A DNA stretch of 64,000 bases. Source: Nocardia bovistercoris (GTDB lineage Bacteria > Actinomycetota > Actinomycetes > Mycobacteriales > Mycobacteriaceae). The DNA lies in NCBI RefSeq assembly GCF_015674855.1, contig NZ_JADMLG010000007.1, forward strand, positions 186,001 to 250,000, given 5' to 3'. Both the position numbers and the translations under genes were made by a program. This document shows positions 41,581-50,316 of the stretch, piece by piece. How positions within the stretch are numbered: position 1 is the stretch's first letter; each line of letters opens with the position of its first letter. The notes under the pieces are model-generated. The model was not told the origin of the DNA and did no database searches. It saw only the letters and a list, made by a program, of their open reading frames with translations.

Positions 41581-41625
41581 GGCTGAAGCGATGAGGCCAC
41601 CCGACTGAGCCGATGAGGCCGACCC
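41581..41625 (+). repeat. Short imperfect direct repeat after the YbjN gene
   Basis: GGCTGAAGCGATGAGGCC ACCC (41581-41602) is followed directly by GACTGAGCCGATGAGGCC GACCC (41603-41625), with part of a third unit (CGAGCCGACCC) just before. The repeat starts 23 bases after the YbjN stop. No function is proposed. Confidence 0.55.
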
Positions 41626-41733
41626 GGCCGCGTGACAGGGTTACTCAACCGTTACCGTTCCCCTCCGTTATGAATGTCAGGGGACCGCGAATTCGTCGCG
41701 GTCCCGGATCTTTCGACGCTGGGGGTTGGAGAT

Positions 41734-42627
41734 ATGACGGCGCTCGCACTGGACATCGGGGCGACGAAGATGGCTGTCGGGCTGGTCGGCCCGGATGGCG
41801 TCACCCACGAGGTTGGGCGCATCCAGGTGCCCGAGGCGGGGGTGTGGGAGGCGTGCGCCGGGCTGCTGCGCGCCGCCGCGAACGGGGCCGAGATCGAGGT
41901 CGTCGGCATCGGGGCGTGCGGTCCGGTCGACGCGCCCGCCGGCGTGATGCAGCCGCTCAATATCCCGGAATGGGCCGACGGGTTCCCGATCGTGCCCGCC
42001 GTGCGCGAACTGTTTCCGAGCGCCTCGGTGCGGTTCGCGATCGACGGTGTGTGTCTGGCGTTGGCGGAGCGGCATTTCGGCGCGGCGCGGGAGACGCCGG
42101 ACGCGCTGGCCATGACGGTGTCCTCCGGTATCGGCGGCGGTGTGATCGTCGGCGGCATGGTCGCGGTCGGGCACACCGGGAACGCGGGCCATATCGGACA
42201 CGTGGTGGTGCCCGGCTCGACCGACCCGTGCGCGTGCGGCGGCGTCGGCTGTGTCGAGGCCATCGCCAGCGGCCCTTCCTCGGTGCGCTGGGCGCGTGAG
42301 CGCGGCTGGGAGGGGACGACCGGCAAGGAACTGGCCGAGGCGGCCAACGAGGGTGACCGGATCGCCAAGGCCGCCCTGCGCCGGGCCGGTATCGCGCTCG
42401 GCCAGGCGATCGCGTCGGCGGCCGCGCTGCTCGATGTCGACCTGGTCGTGGTCGGCGGCGGCTTCGCGCAAGCCGGTGAGCCGCTGTGGCGTCCGATGCA
42501 GGAGGCGCTCGGGGCGCACGCGCGCATCGGATTCCTGCGCGATCTCCAAGTGGTGCCATCCGAGCTCGGCGAGCACGCAACGCTGGTCGGCGCCGGACTG
42601 CTGACCGCGCTGTCGAACGGGGGCTGA
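41734..42627 (+). CDS. ROK family protein (sugar kinase-like) with changed ExGH motif
   Basis: ATG at 41734 follows GGAGAT and gives 297 residues. ROK landmarks: the phosphate loop ALDIGATKMAVGLV, the proton-acceptor Asp region FAIDGVCLALAE, GIGGGVIVGGMVAVGHTG and the zinc motif CACGGVGCVEA (CxCGxxGCxE). The sugar-binding motif ExGH reads H153-I-G-H156 instead of Glu-x-Gly-His, so the Glu that holds the sugar is missing. Typical members phosphorylate glucose, mannose or N-acetyl sugars; the change makes the substrate uncertain. It follows the YbjN gene after a 176-base gap with an A/T-richer promoter-like stretch. Confidence 0.85.
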   Translation: MTALALDIGATKMAVGLVGPDGVTHEVGRIQVPEAGVWEACAGLLRAAANGAEIEVVGIGACGPVDAPAGVMQPLNIPEWADGFPIVPAVRELFPSASVRFAIDGVCLALAERHFGAARETPDALAMTVSSGIGGGVIVGGMVAVGHTGNAGHIGHVVVPGSTDPCACGGVGCVEAIASGPSSVRWARERGWEGTTGKELAEAANEGDRIAKAALRRAGIALGQAIASAAALLDVDLVVVGGGFAQAGEPLWRPMQEALGAHARIGFLRDLQVVPSELGEHATLVGAGLLTALSNGG

Positions 42628-42706
42628 CGGCGGTCTCGGTCGAGCCGGTGTGCGGTACGTCGCTCGAGCGGCGTACCGGATTCCGTGTCGTGCCAGAATG
42701 GGCCGC

Positions 42707-43447
42707 ATGACGTACACCCTCGTGCTGCTGCGCCACGGCGAGAGCGAATGGAACGCCCTCAATCTGTTCACCGGCTGGGTCGATGTGCATCTGACCGACA
42801 AGGGCATCGCGGAGGGCAAACGGGCGGGCGAGCTACTCGCCGAGCGCGGCATCCTGCCGGATATCGTCTACACCTCGCTGCTGCGCCGCGCCATCGGCAC
42901 CGCGAATCTCGCGCTCGACGCCGCCGATCGGCACTGGATTCCGGTGGTGCGCGACTGGCGGCTCAACGAGCGGCACTACGGCGCGTTGCAGGGCAAGAAC
43001 AAGGCGCAGGTCCGCGACCAGTACGGCGACGACCAGTTCATGCTGTGGCGGCGCAGCTACGACACCCCGCCGCCGCTGATCGATCCCGCGGACGAGTACA
43101 GCCAGGACGCCGACCCCAGGTACGCCGATATCGAGGTGCCGCGCACCGAATGCCTGCTCGACGTGGTCAAGCGCATGGTGCCGTACTGGGAGTCGACGAT
43201 CTCGAAGGATCTGCTGGCGGGCAAGACGGTACTGGTCGCCGCGCACGGCAATTCGCTGCGCGCGCTGGTCAAGCACCTGGACGGGATCTCCGACGAGGAC
43301 ATCGCGGGCCTGAACATTCCCACCGGCATCCCGCTGCGGTACGAGCTGGACGAGCAGTTGCGTCCGGTGCGTCCGGCCGAGTACCTCGATCCCGAGGCCG
43401 CGGCGGCGGGCGCGGCCGCGGTCGCGAATCAGGGCGGCGGTAAGTAG
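42707..43447 (+). CDS. gpmA: 2,3-bisphosphoglycerate-dependent phosphoglycerate mutase
   Basis: The 246-residue protein (ATG 42707; ATG 42698 adds three residues) has the phosphohistidine loop LLRHGESEWNALNLFTGWVD, DWRLNERHYGALQG, RRSYDTPPP and the second His in AAHGNSLRALVKHLDG. It interconverts 3- and 2-phosphoglycerate in glycolysis. The order mshA...gpm-senX3-regX3 is as in mycobacteria (Rv0489-Rv0491), but a ROK gene precedes it and a CocE-type gene follows. Confidence 0.96.
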   Translation: MTYTLVLLRHGESEWNALNLFTGWVDVHLTDKGIAEGKRAGELLAERGILPDIVYTSLLRRAIGTANLALDAADRHWIPVVRDWRLNERHYGALQGKNKAQVRDQYGDDQFMLWRRSYDTPPPLIDPADEYSQDADPRYADIEVPRTECLLDVVKRMVPYWESTISKDLLAGKTVLVAAHGNSLRALVKHLDGISDEDIAGLNIPTGIPLRYELDEQLRPVRPAEYLDPEAAAAGAAAVANQGGGK

Positions 43448-43569
43448 CCGTTCCGGGCTCTTCCGCCGCGAACGCCGGAGTTGGTCGCTCGAACAGTTCT
43501 TGATCTACCAGCGAGTAGGTTTAGGTATGCTTCTCGGCATTCTCATGTTCGAGAGGTGGATCACGTCCG

Positions 43570-45621
43570 ATGAAGTACGCGTTTCGCGCCGCGGTGGCCT
43601 CGGTCGCCGCCGCCATGCTCGTTCCACTGCTGAGTACCGGCGCCGCCGCCGCACCCGTCTCCACCGGACCCGACGGCGGCGCGGCGGGCGCGGCGTGGAC
43701 GGCGACCGAGGACGCTGTCCAGCCGTATCCGAGGGTGTTCATCGAATGGGACGTGCCCATCACGATGAGCGACGGAACGGTGTTGAAGGGCAATGTCTAT
43801 CGCCCCGCCGACGCCTCGGGCCGCCCGGTCGACGTGCCGACCCCGACGGTGGTCAACCTCACCCCGTACACGAAGTTGGTGTCGAATCTCGCCGACCACG
43901 CGCAGTCCATCCCCGGACTCTCCGACGCGCTGATCGACCTGCTGCGCCGCTTCGACCTCACCGGCACCCCGCTGTCCGGCCTCACCGACCTGACCAAGGC
44001 GTTCGGCGGCGGCGAACTGCGCAATTTCTCCGTCGACCGCCAGTTGATCCAGGGCGGTTACACCCAGGTCGTCGTCGACGTGCGCGGCACGGGCTTCTCG
44101 CAGGGCGAGTGGGATCTGCTGCGCGACCGCGAACAGCAGGACACCGTCGAGGTGATCGACTGGGCTTCGCGACAGCCGTGGTCGAACGGGCGCATCGGGA
44201 TGAGCGGGCTGTCCTACTCCGCGATCAACCAGGTACAGGCCGCCGCGAAACAGCCGCCCGCGCTGCAGGCCATCTTCCCGGTGGTACCGGGCAGCGATCT
44301 GGTCAACGACGTGCTCGCGCCCGGCGGCGGTTTCGGCTTCAGCTTCATCCCGCTGTGGCTGACCTCCATCAACACCCTGAAATGGGTGCCGGATCTGCAG
44401 TCCGTCGTCACCGGACAGTTCGACTGGCAGTGGCTGGCCGATCGCTCGGCGTCCCCGCTGACCTTCATGGACGTCTTCCTCAACGCCTACACCTCGACCC
44501 GTTTCCAGGACGCGGACCCGCGACTGATGGAACTGCTCAACGATTCCAGCGATGCGCGGCAGCAATATCTGAGCGATCCGAGCGCGATTCGCGTGCCGAC
44601 CTTCGTGGTCGGCGGCTGGCACGACCTGTTCACCTATTCCGAATCCAAGATCTACAACGAGATTCCGCTGCCGCCCGGCCACAAACAGTTGTTGATGGGC
44701 AATACCTACCACCTGAATTCCGGCAACGAGTACGGCAAGCCGGGTCTCCCGCCGCGCATCGATGTGCTCCAGCGCGCCTGGTTCGACAGGTGGCTCAAGG
44801 ACATCGACAACGGCATCGACGGGTACGGCCCGGTGACCCTGCGTCAACAGGGCGGCGGCTGGGTCAGCGCCTCGGGTTTCGGTGATTCGGCGACCGGCGA
44901 CGAGGTCGCGACGCACCGCAGGATGTACCTGTCGGCCGCGCGCAGCGGCACCGCGGCAGGCTTGTACGACGGATCGCTCTCGGCGACACCGGTTTCCGGC
45001 GACGCCCAGTTGACCGTCGCGCCGGGGTTGACCAACCTGTGCTCCAACGACGCGGCCCAGGGCAGCGCGGGCCTGCTCTCGATCATCGACGGCTGCGCGA
45101 AGGATTCTCGGATCGCCGAGACGAACGCGCTCACCTTCACCAGCGCGCCGGTGACCGCGGATACCGCCGTCTCCGGTCCGATCGCGGTGCGTCTCAACAC
45201 CGTTCAGGACGCCGCCGACGGGTACTGGACGGTGACCGTCAACGACGTCGCGCCCGACGGGCAGTCCACCGTGTTGTCCTCCGGCCAGTTGATGGCCTCG
45301 CTGCGCGCGATCGACGAGGCGAACAGCACCCGCTCGGCCGACGGCGACTACACCGACCCAAGGCCCTTCACCTCGCTGGACACGCGGCAGCCGACCGTGC
45401 CCGGCGAACCGACCGTGCTCGATATCGCCCTGACCGCGACCGAAGCCGTGCTCCGCCCGGGACACCGGTTGCGCGTCGACGTTTTCGCGGGCAACTTCCC
45501 GAAGGGACTTCCGGTACTGCCGATGCTCGTCGACACCGGTCTGCGGCCGCAGCATCTGCGACTGGATCCGAGCGAGCCGAGCTTCGTGAACATACCGCTG
45601 CGTGGTAACCCGGGCTGGTGA
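43570..45621 (+). CDS. Secreted CocE/NonD-type X-Pro dipeptidyl-peptidase-like hydrolase
   Basis: The 683-residue protein starts with a clear signal peptide (AVASVAAAMLVPLLSTGAAAAP, cleavage near AAA-AP, residue ~30). The CocE/NonD hydrolase domain has VDVRGTGFSQGEWDL, the nucleophile in IGMSGLSYSAINQ and the acid/base near GGWHDLF. The C-terminal third is a jelly-roll domain like X-Pro dipeptidyl peptidases and cocaine esterase. It acts outside the cytoplasm, likely on esters or peptides. It is an insertion relative to the mycobacterial order and has its own 122-base upstream region. Confidence 0.88.
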   Translation: MKYAFRAAVASVAAAMLVPLLSTGAAAAPVSTGPDGGAAGAAWTATEDAVQPYPRVFIEWDVPITMSDGTVLKGNVYRPADASGRPVDVPTPTVVNLTPYTKLVSNLADHAQSIPGLSDALIDLLRRFDLTGTPLSGLTDLTKAFGGGELRNFSVDRQLIQGGYTQVVVDVRGTGFSQGEWDLLRDREQQDTVEVIDWASRQPWSNGRIGMSGLSYSAINQVQAAAKQPPALQAIFPVVPGSDLVNDVLAPGGGFGFSFIPLWLTSINTLKWVPDLQSVVTGQFDWQWLADRSASPLTFMDVFLNAYTSTRFQDADPRLMELLNDSSDARQQYLSDPSAIRVPTFVVGGWHDLFTYSESKIYNEIPLPPGHKQLLMGNTYHLNSGNEYGKPGLPPRIDVLQRAWFDRWLKDIDNGIDGYGPVTLRQQGGGWVSASGFGDSATGDEVATHRRMYLSAARSGTAAGLYDGSLSATPVSGDAQLTVAPGLTNLCSNDAAQGSAGLLSIIDGCAKDSRIAETNALTFTSAPVTADTAVSGPIAVRLNTVQDAADGYWTVTVNDVAPDGQSTVLSSGQLMASLRAIDEANSTRSADGDYTDPRPFTSLDTRQPTVPGEPTVLDIALTATEAVLRPGHRLRVDVFAGNFPKGLPVLPMLVDTGLRPQHLRLDPSEPSFVNIPLRGNPGW

Positions 45622-45765
45622 TCCGCGCCGGGCGCGCGAGGGTTCGCGCGCCGGGATTCCCTGCCTACTGTCCGGTCGGATTTCGGCTGCCGCGCACGAC
45701 TTTCGCGGTGGCCGATTTCCGCTTTCAACGGGGATGGATTCGGAGTCGCATCGGTATGTAAAACA

Positions 45766-45787
45766 GTTCGTAAACGGGCGGCTAACG
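45766..45787 (+). promoter_or_regulatory. Two 11-base direct repeats upstream of senX3 (candidate RegX3 / phosphate box)
   Basis: GTTCGTAAACG (45766-45776) and GGCGGCTAACG (45777-45787) share spacing and five or more positions with each other, resembling the 11-base direct repeats bound by PhoB/RegX3-type regulators. They lie about 80 bases before the senX3 GTG, where autoregulation is expected. Confidence 0.3.
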
Positions 45788-45867
45788 GCCTTGGAAGTGG
45801 TCGTGACCTGCGCGAAACTTCCTGTACCCCCCGTTGGGTAGTCGGTCCCCGACCGTACGATTCAGGA

Positions 45868-47103
45868 GTGAGCGTTCCGCAGGCCGTGTTGTTGGCAGTC
45901 GTCGCGGCTGTCGTCGGCCTGGCAGTCGGCGGGCTACTGATTCCGTATGTGAACGCCCGCCAGGCCGCCCGCCGCCAAGCCGACTCGGGGCTGACCATGT
46001 CGCAGGTGCTCGACCTCATCGTGCTCGCCTCCGAGAGCGGAATCGCGGTCGTCGACGAATACCGCGATGTGCTCTTGGTTAACCCGCGCGCCGAGGAATT
46101 GGGCCTGGTCCGCAACCGCCTGCTCGACGAGCGCGCCTGGGCCGCGGTGGAGAAGGTGCTCGCCTCAGGGGAGTCCGCCGAATTCGACCTCACCGCCAAG
46201 AATCCGCTGCCGGGCCGGAGTCGGATCGCGGTGCGCGGCGTCGCCCGACCGCTCTCGCCCGAGGAGACCACCTTCACGGTGCTGTTCGCCGACGACGACT
46301 CCGAACAGGCGCGGATGGAGGCCACCCGCCGCGATTTCGTCGCCAATGTCAGCCACGAACTCAAGACCCCGGTCGGCGCGATGAGCCTGCTCGCCGAGGC
46401 GTTGCTGGAATCGGCCGACGACCCGGAGGCCGTGCGGCACTTCGGCAATCGGGTCCTCGACGAATCCCGGCGGCTCGGCAAGATGGTCACCGAACTGATC
46501 GCGCTGTCGCGGCTGCAGGGCGCGGAGAAACTGCCCGAACTCGAGGTGGTCGACGTCGACACCGTCGTGATGCAGGCCGTCGACCGGTCGCGCACCGCGG
46601 CCGAGGCGGCGGGCATCACGGTCAGCACCGACCGGCCGAGCGGGCTGGAGGTACTCGGTGACGAGACCCTGCTCGTCACCGCGCTGTCCAACCTGGTCGA
46701 GAACGCGATCGCCTATTCGCCCGCGGGTTCGCACGTGTCGGTGAGCCGGTCGCTGCGCGGCGACCACGTCGCGATGGCGGTCACCGACCGCGGCATCGGC
46801 ATCGCCAAGGAAGACCAGGAGCGGGTGTTCGAACGATTCTTCCGCTCCGACAAGGCGCGCTCGCGCTCCACCGGCGGCACCGGCCTCGGACTGGCTATCG
46901 TCAAACACGTGGCGGCCAACCACAACGGTGAGATCACCCTGTGGAGCAAGCTCGGCACCGGATCCACGTTCACCCTGCGAATACCCGCGCACCGCGAGTC
47001 CGACGGCGAAGAAGACGCCGACGGCGTCGTGGTGAGCATGAGAGAAATCAGCCCGCGTCCTTCGGGGGCGGGCAGACCCAACGGTGTGGAGGCACGCAGA
47101 TGA
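45868..47103 (+). CDS. senX3: Phosphate-sensing histidine kinase SenX3
   Basis: GTG start at 45868, 411 residues. A membrane helix at the N-terminus (AVLLAVVAAVVGLAVGGLLI) and a PAS domain (about residues 48-130) precede the HisKA helix with the phospho-acceptor His163 in VANVSHELKTPVGA. The ATP-binding domain has LVENAIAYSPAG, DRGIGIAKED and GGTGLGLAIVKHV. SenX3 responds to phosphate limitation through the Pst system and PhoU. ATGA overlap with regX3 shows coupling. Confidence 0.95.
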   Translation: MSVPQAVLLAVVAAVVGLAVGGLLIPYVNARQAARRQADSGLTMSQVLDLIVLASESGIAVVDEYRDVLLVNPRAEELGLVRNRLLDERAWAAVEKVLASGESAEFDLTAKNPLPGRSRIAVRGVARPLSPEETTFTVLFADDDSEQARMEATRRDFVANVSHELKTPVGAMSLLAEALLESADDPEAVRHFGNRVLDESRRLGKMVTELIALSRLQGAEKLPELEVVDVDTVVMQAVDRSRTAAEAAGITVSTDRPSGLEVLGDETLLVTALSNLVENAIAYSPAGSHVSVSRSLRGDHVAMAVTDRGIGIAKEDQERVFERFFRSDKARSRSTGGTGLGLAIVKHVAANHNGEITLWSKLGTGSTFTLRIPAHRESDGEEDADGVVVSMREISPRPSGAGRPNGVEARR

Positions 47104-47789
47104 CCAGTGTTCTGATCGTCGAGGATGAGGAGTCGTTGGCCGATCCGCTCGCGTTCCTGCTGCGCAAGGAGGGCTTCGAGGTCACGGTGGTCGGCGACGG
47201 GCCGTCCGCGCTCGCCGAATTCGACCGTTCGGGCGCCGATATCGTGCTGCTCGATCTCATGCTGCCCGGCATGAGCGGCACCGACGTGTGCAAGCAGTTG
47301 CGCACCCGCAGCGGCGTGCCGGTGATCATGGTCACCGCGCGTGACAGCGAGATCGACAAGGTGGTCGGCCTGGAACTCGGCGCCGACGACTATGTCACCA
47401 AGCCGTATTCGGCCCGCGAGCTGATCGCGCGCATCCGTGCCGTGTTGCGCCGCGGCGCGGGCGACGAGATCGACGGCACCAACGAGAGCGGCGTGCTCGA
47501 GGCCGGGCCGGTGCGGATGGACGTGGACCGGCATACGGTACTCGTCAACGGCAAGCCGGTGACCTTGCCGCTCAAGGAGTTCGACCTGCTCGAGTACCTG
47601 CTCCGCAATTCGGGCCGGGTGCTGACCCGAGGCCAGCTCATCGACCGCGTGTGGGGTGCGGACTACGTTGGCGACACCAAGACCCTCGACGTGCACGTCA
47701 AACGGTTGCGTTCGAAGATCGAGGCCGATCCGGCGAAGCCGGAGCACCTGGTCACCGTGCGCGGTCTGGGATACAAGCTCGAGGCGTGA
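47100..47789 (+). CDS. regX3: Phosphate-response regulator RegX3
   Basis: ATG at 47100 overlaps the senX3 stop; GGAGG precedes it by seven bases. It has 229 residues. The receiver domain has acidic pocket residues (VLIVEDEE), phospho-acceptor Asp52 in IVLLDLMLPGMSG and GADDYVTKPYSARELIARI. An OmpR winged helix follows with LKEFDLLEYLLRN, GRVLTRGQLIDRVWG and DVHVKRLRSKIE. RegX3 activates phosphate uptake genes and, in mycobacteria, affects ESX-5 secretion. It ends with a hairpin. Confidence 0.97.
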   Translation: MTSVLIVEDEESLADPLAFLLRKEGFEVTVVGDGPSALAEFDRSGADIVLLDLMLPGMSGTDVCKQLRTRSGVPVIMVTARDSEIDKVVGLELGADDYVTKPYSARELIARIRAVLRRGAGDEIDGTNESGVLEAGPVRMDVDRHTVLVNGKPVTLPLKEFDLLEYLLRNSGRVLTRGQLIDRVWGADYVGDTKTLDVHVKRLRSKIEADPAKPEHLVTVRGLGYKLEA

Positions 47790-47793
47790 GCTG

Positions 47794-47829
47794 CGAGGGG
47801 CCGCGTCCGCACCGGCGGCGCGGCCCTCG
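47794..47829 (+). terminator. Hairpin after regX3
   Basis: CGAGGGGCCGCG (47794-47805) pairs with CGCGGCCCTCG (47819-47829) with one bulged G. It begins five bases after the regX3 stop and lies between convergent genes, so it may work in both directions. Confidence 0.55.
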
Positions 47830-47852
47830 TCGGCTCAGCCGAAGTGGTCGGC

Positions 47853-48185
47853 TCAGGGGAAGTAGGTCCAGGCGGGGCCGATACCGGGGACATCGACGAG
47901 CTGCAGGGTGATCCAGCCGAGGTCGTCTTCCTGCATGCACGCGTAGATCGGCACGTCGGCGCCGTTGCCGCGGCAGGCGATGGTGTGGTTGACGCCGTAG
48001 GGGCTCACGATGACGTTCTTGCCCTGGGCCTTGGCGTTCAGCGCGCTCGGATCGAGCCCGGAGACGAAGGTCGCGGTGAAGTCCGCGTACTTGGCGGGAT
48101 CGCCGTTGGGCTCAGCGTGCGCGACGCCGGTCAGTGCGAAGGTGGAGCCGAGTGCGATTGCTGCGAGAGTGAACGCTTTCTTCAT
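47853..48185 (-). CDS. Small secreted protein of unknown function
   Basis: The 110-residue protein has a signal peptide (KKAFTLAAIALGSTFALTGVAHA, cleavage after AHA at residue ~24). The mature part has two Cys (TIACRGNG and YACMQEDD), which may form a disulfide, and ends WTYFP. No known domain was recognised. Similar small secreted proteins occur in Nocardia. It converges on regX3 and follows a 150-base gap from the DUF gene upstream. Confidence 0.75.
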   Translation of the reverse strand: MKKAFTLAAIALGSTFALTGVAHAEPNGDPAKYADFTATFVSGLDPSALNAKAQGKNVIVSPYGVNHTIACRGNGADVPIYACMQEDDLGWITLQLVDVPGIGPAWTYFP

Positions 48186-48337
48186 GACCGAGCATCCAAC
48201 CCGAAGTCGGTGAAGTTCGCATGGCGAGCAGGTGTCCGCAGGGGTTTACTCAAAGTTTTCGGACCGGCCATCCGCTTCGGACGCGGTGCGATCGGCTGTC
48301 GAATCGCCTGCTCGTGAGCAAACCCACAGCGGGGTGT

Positions 48338-49219
48338 TCAGGCGGGCGTCGCGTTCGGCCGCGATTGCTCGGCATTGCGCTCGGCGTGCACCGTCGCCGG
48401 ATGGACTGCGACGATGCCGAGCCCTTCCCGCCGCTTGCAGTATCGCGCCAGCTCCGCGTACGCGGGCTCACCGAGCAGTTCGGTCAGTTCGGGACCGTAG
48501 GACTGCCACACCGGGCGCTCGCCGACGTGCGCGTCCGGTGAACCCGTGCAGTACCAGTCCAGGTCGAGGCCGCCGGGACCCCAGCCGCGTCGGTCGTATT
48601 CGGTGATCACGGTGCGCAGGATCTGCACGCCGTCCGGGCGGTCCACCCATTCCTGGGTGCGCCGGATGGGCAACTGCCAGCAGACATCGGGTTTCACGGT
48701 GTGCGGGAGCAGGCCGCGCCGCAGCGCCATCGTGTGCAGGGCGCAGCCGACGCCGCCCGCGAAACCGGGACGATTCAGGAAGACGCAGGCGCCTTCGAAG
48801 CGGCGGGTGCGCAACGCGGGCTCGTCCTCGAGTTCGTCGAGCTCCAGATAGCCCTTGCGGGTGATCCGGCCCTTGGCGTTGGTGGCCTCGTCCATCAGCT
48901 GCCAGTCCTCGGGTGTGAGCATTCCCACAGCATCCGCGAGGCGATCTCGGTCGTCTTTGTCGGACAGGAAAGCGCCGTGTGAACAGCAGCCGTCGTCCGG
49001 GCGATCGGACAGGATGCCCTGGCAGCTCGGCGTGCCGAAGACGCAGGTCCAGTGCGAAAGCAGCCAGGTGAGGTCGGCGGCGATCAAATGCTCGTCATTA
49101 GCTGGATCGGTGAACTCGATCCACTCGCGCGGGAAGTCGAGATCGACCTCGGGACTCGGATCGATCTTCCCCGCTGGTAAGGGGCGGGTCGCGCTCACGG
49201 TTTCGCCGCGTTCGGTCAC
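48338..49219 (-). CDS. Conserved cysteine-rich protein (Rv0495c type)
   Basis: The 293-residue protein is a conserved actinobacterial hypothetical matching Rv0495c by place and features. Cys residues cluster as HWTCVFGTPSCQGIL, DDGCCSHGAFL, GACVFLNRPG, GVGCALHTM and KPDVCWQLP. A metal or Fe-S site is likely from the spacing, but none is known to me. It starts at ATG 49219, 65 bases from the divergent ppx gene. Residue composition matches the flanks, so there is no sign of transfer. Confidence 0.8.
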   Translation of the reverse strand: MTERGETVSATRPLPAGKIDPSPEVDLDFPREWIEFTDPANDEHLIAADLTWLLSHWTCVFGTPSCQGILSDRPDDGCCSHGAFLSDKDDRDRLADAVGMLTPEDWQLMDEATNAKGRITRKGYLELDELEDEPALRTRRFEGACVFLNRPGFAGGVGCALHTMALRRGLLPHTVKPDVCWQLPIRRTQEWVDRPDGVQILRTVITEYDRRGWGPGGLDLDWYCTGSPDAHVGERPVWQSYGPELTELLGEPAYAELARYCKRREGLGIVAVHPATVHAERNAEQSRPNATPA

Positions 49220-49284
49220 ACTTCGAGACGCTAACAGTTCGATCGCCTGGCCCGCAGTTCAGGCTGACCCAGTACCGTATTCAT

Positions 49285-50316
49285 GTGCGCCTTGGGGTTC
49301 TCGACGTCGGAAGCAACACCGTCCACCTGCTCGTCGTGGACGCCCACCGGGGTGGTCACCCCATGCCGATGAGCTCGACGAAGGCCACGCTGCGGCTTTC
49401 CGAGAACATGGACGACGTGGGGCGGATCACCATCGAGGGCGCCGAACGGCTCATCTCGACCGTCGCCGAATTCGCCAGCATCGCCGAGACCTCGCAGTGC
49501 GTGGAACTGATGCCGTTCGCCACCTCCGCGGTGCGTGAGGCGAAGAACTCCGAGCAGGTCCTGGCCCGGGTGCGCGCCGAGACCGGCGTGGATCTGCAGG
49601 TGCTGGCCGGGGTCGACGAGGCGCGGCTGACCTTCCTCGCCGTGCGCCGCTGGTACGGCTGGAGCGCGGGCCGGATCCTGAACCTCGACATCGGCGGCGG
49701 ATCGCTGGAGATGAGCAACGGCGGCGACGAGGAGCCCGATGTCGCGCTGTCGTTGCAACTCGGCGCGGGCAGGCTCACCCGCGACTGGCTGCGCGAGGAT
49801 CCGCCGGGCAAACGCCGCGTCGCGGTGCTGCGCGACTGGCTCGACGCGGAGCTCGTCGCGCCCGCGAGACAGCTGATCGGCGCCGGGCGACCCGACTTGG
49901 CCGTTGGCACGTCCAAGACATTCCGATCGCTGGCCAGATTGACCGGAGCTGCACCGTCTGCCGCCGGACCCCGGGCTCGACGTACACTCACGAGCTCGGG
50001 TCTGCGTCAGTTGATCGCGTTCATCTCGCGAATGACCGCCGCGGACCGGGCAGAATTGGAAGGTGTCAGTTCCGATCGGTCACAACAACTGGTGGCCGGC
50101 GCGTTGATCGCGGAGGCGAGTATGCGGGCACTGTCGCTGGATACCCTCGATATTTGTCCGTGGGCACTGCGCGAGGGGCTCATCCTGCGCAAACTGGATA
50201 CCGATATGAACGGCGGACCGAGAGCGACACAGTTATCCGGCGCGGCGGGCAGTGGCACGCCGCGCTCCGATGGCGGGCCGCCGCTATCGGGCCCGATCGA
50301 AACGGTTTCGTCATGA
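49285..50316 (+). CDS. Ppx/GppA phosphatase family protein (exopolyphosphatase)
   Basis: GTG start, 343 residues. ASKHA-fold landmarks are LGVLDVGSNTVHLLVVDA, FATSAVREAKN and LNLDIGGGSLEM. It matches Rv0496 (Ppx1), which degrades short polyphosphate; ppGpp hydrolysis is the other family activity. The next gene starts inside its stop codon (ATGA), so it is coupled to a membrane protein. PPK2 at 9565 is the other polyphosphate enzyme in the window. Confidence 0.92.
   Translation: MRLGVLDVGSNTVHLLVVDAHRGGHPMPMSSTKATLRLSENMDDVGRITIEGAERLISTVAEFASIAETSQCVELMPFATSAVREAKNSEQVLARVRAETGVDLQVLAGVDEARLTFLAVRRWYGWSAGRILNLDIGGGSLEMSNGGDEEPDVALSLQLGAGRLTRDWLREDPPGKRRVAVLRDWLDAELVAPARQLIGAGRPDLAVGTSKTFRSLARLTGAAPSAAGPRARRTLTSSGLRQLIAFISRMTAADRAELEGVSSDRSQQLVAGALIAEASMRALSLDTLDICPWALREGLILRKLDTDMNGGPRATQLSGAAGSGTPRSDGGPPLSGPIETVSS

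Noticed and set aside
43510..43535. An iron box (IdeR type) in front of the CocE-like gene
   Set aside because: TAGGTTTAGGTATGCT has only partial similarity to the consensus and no second half.
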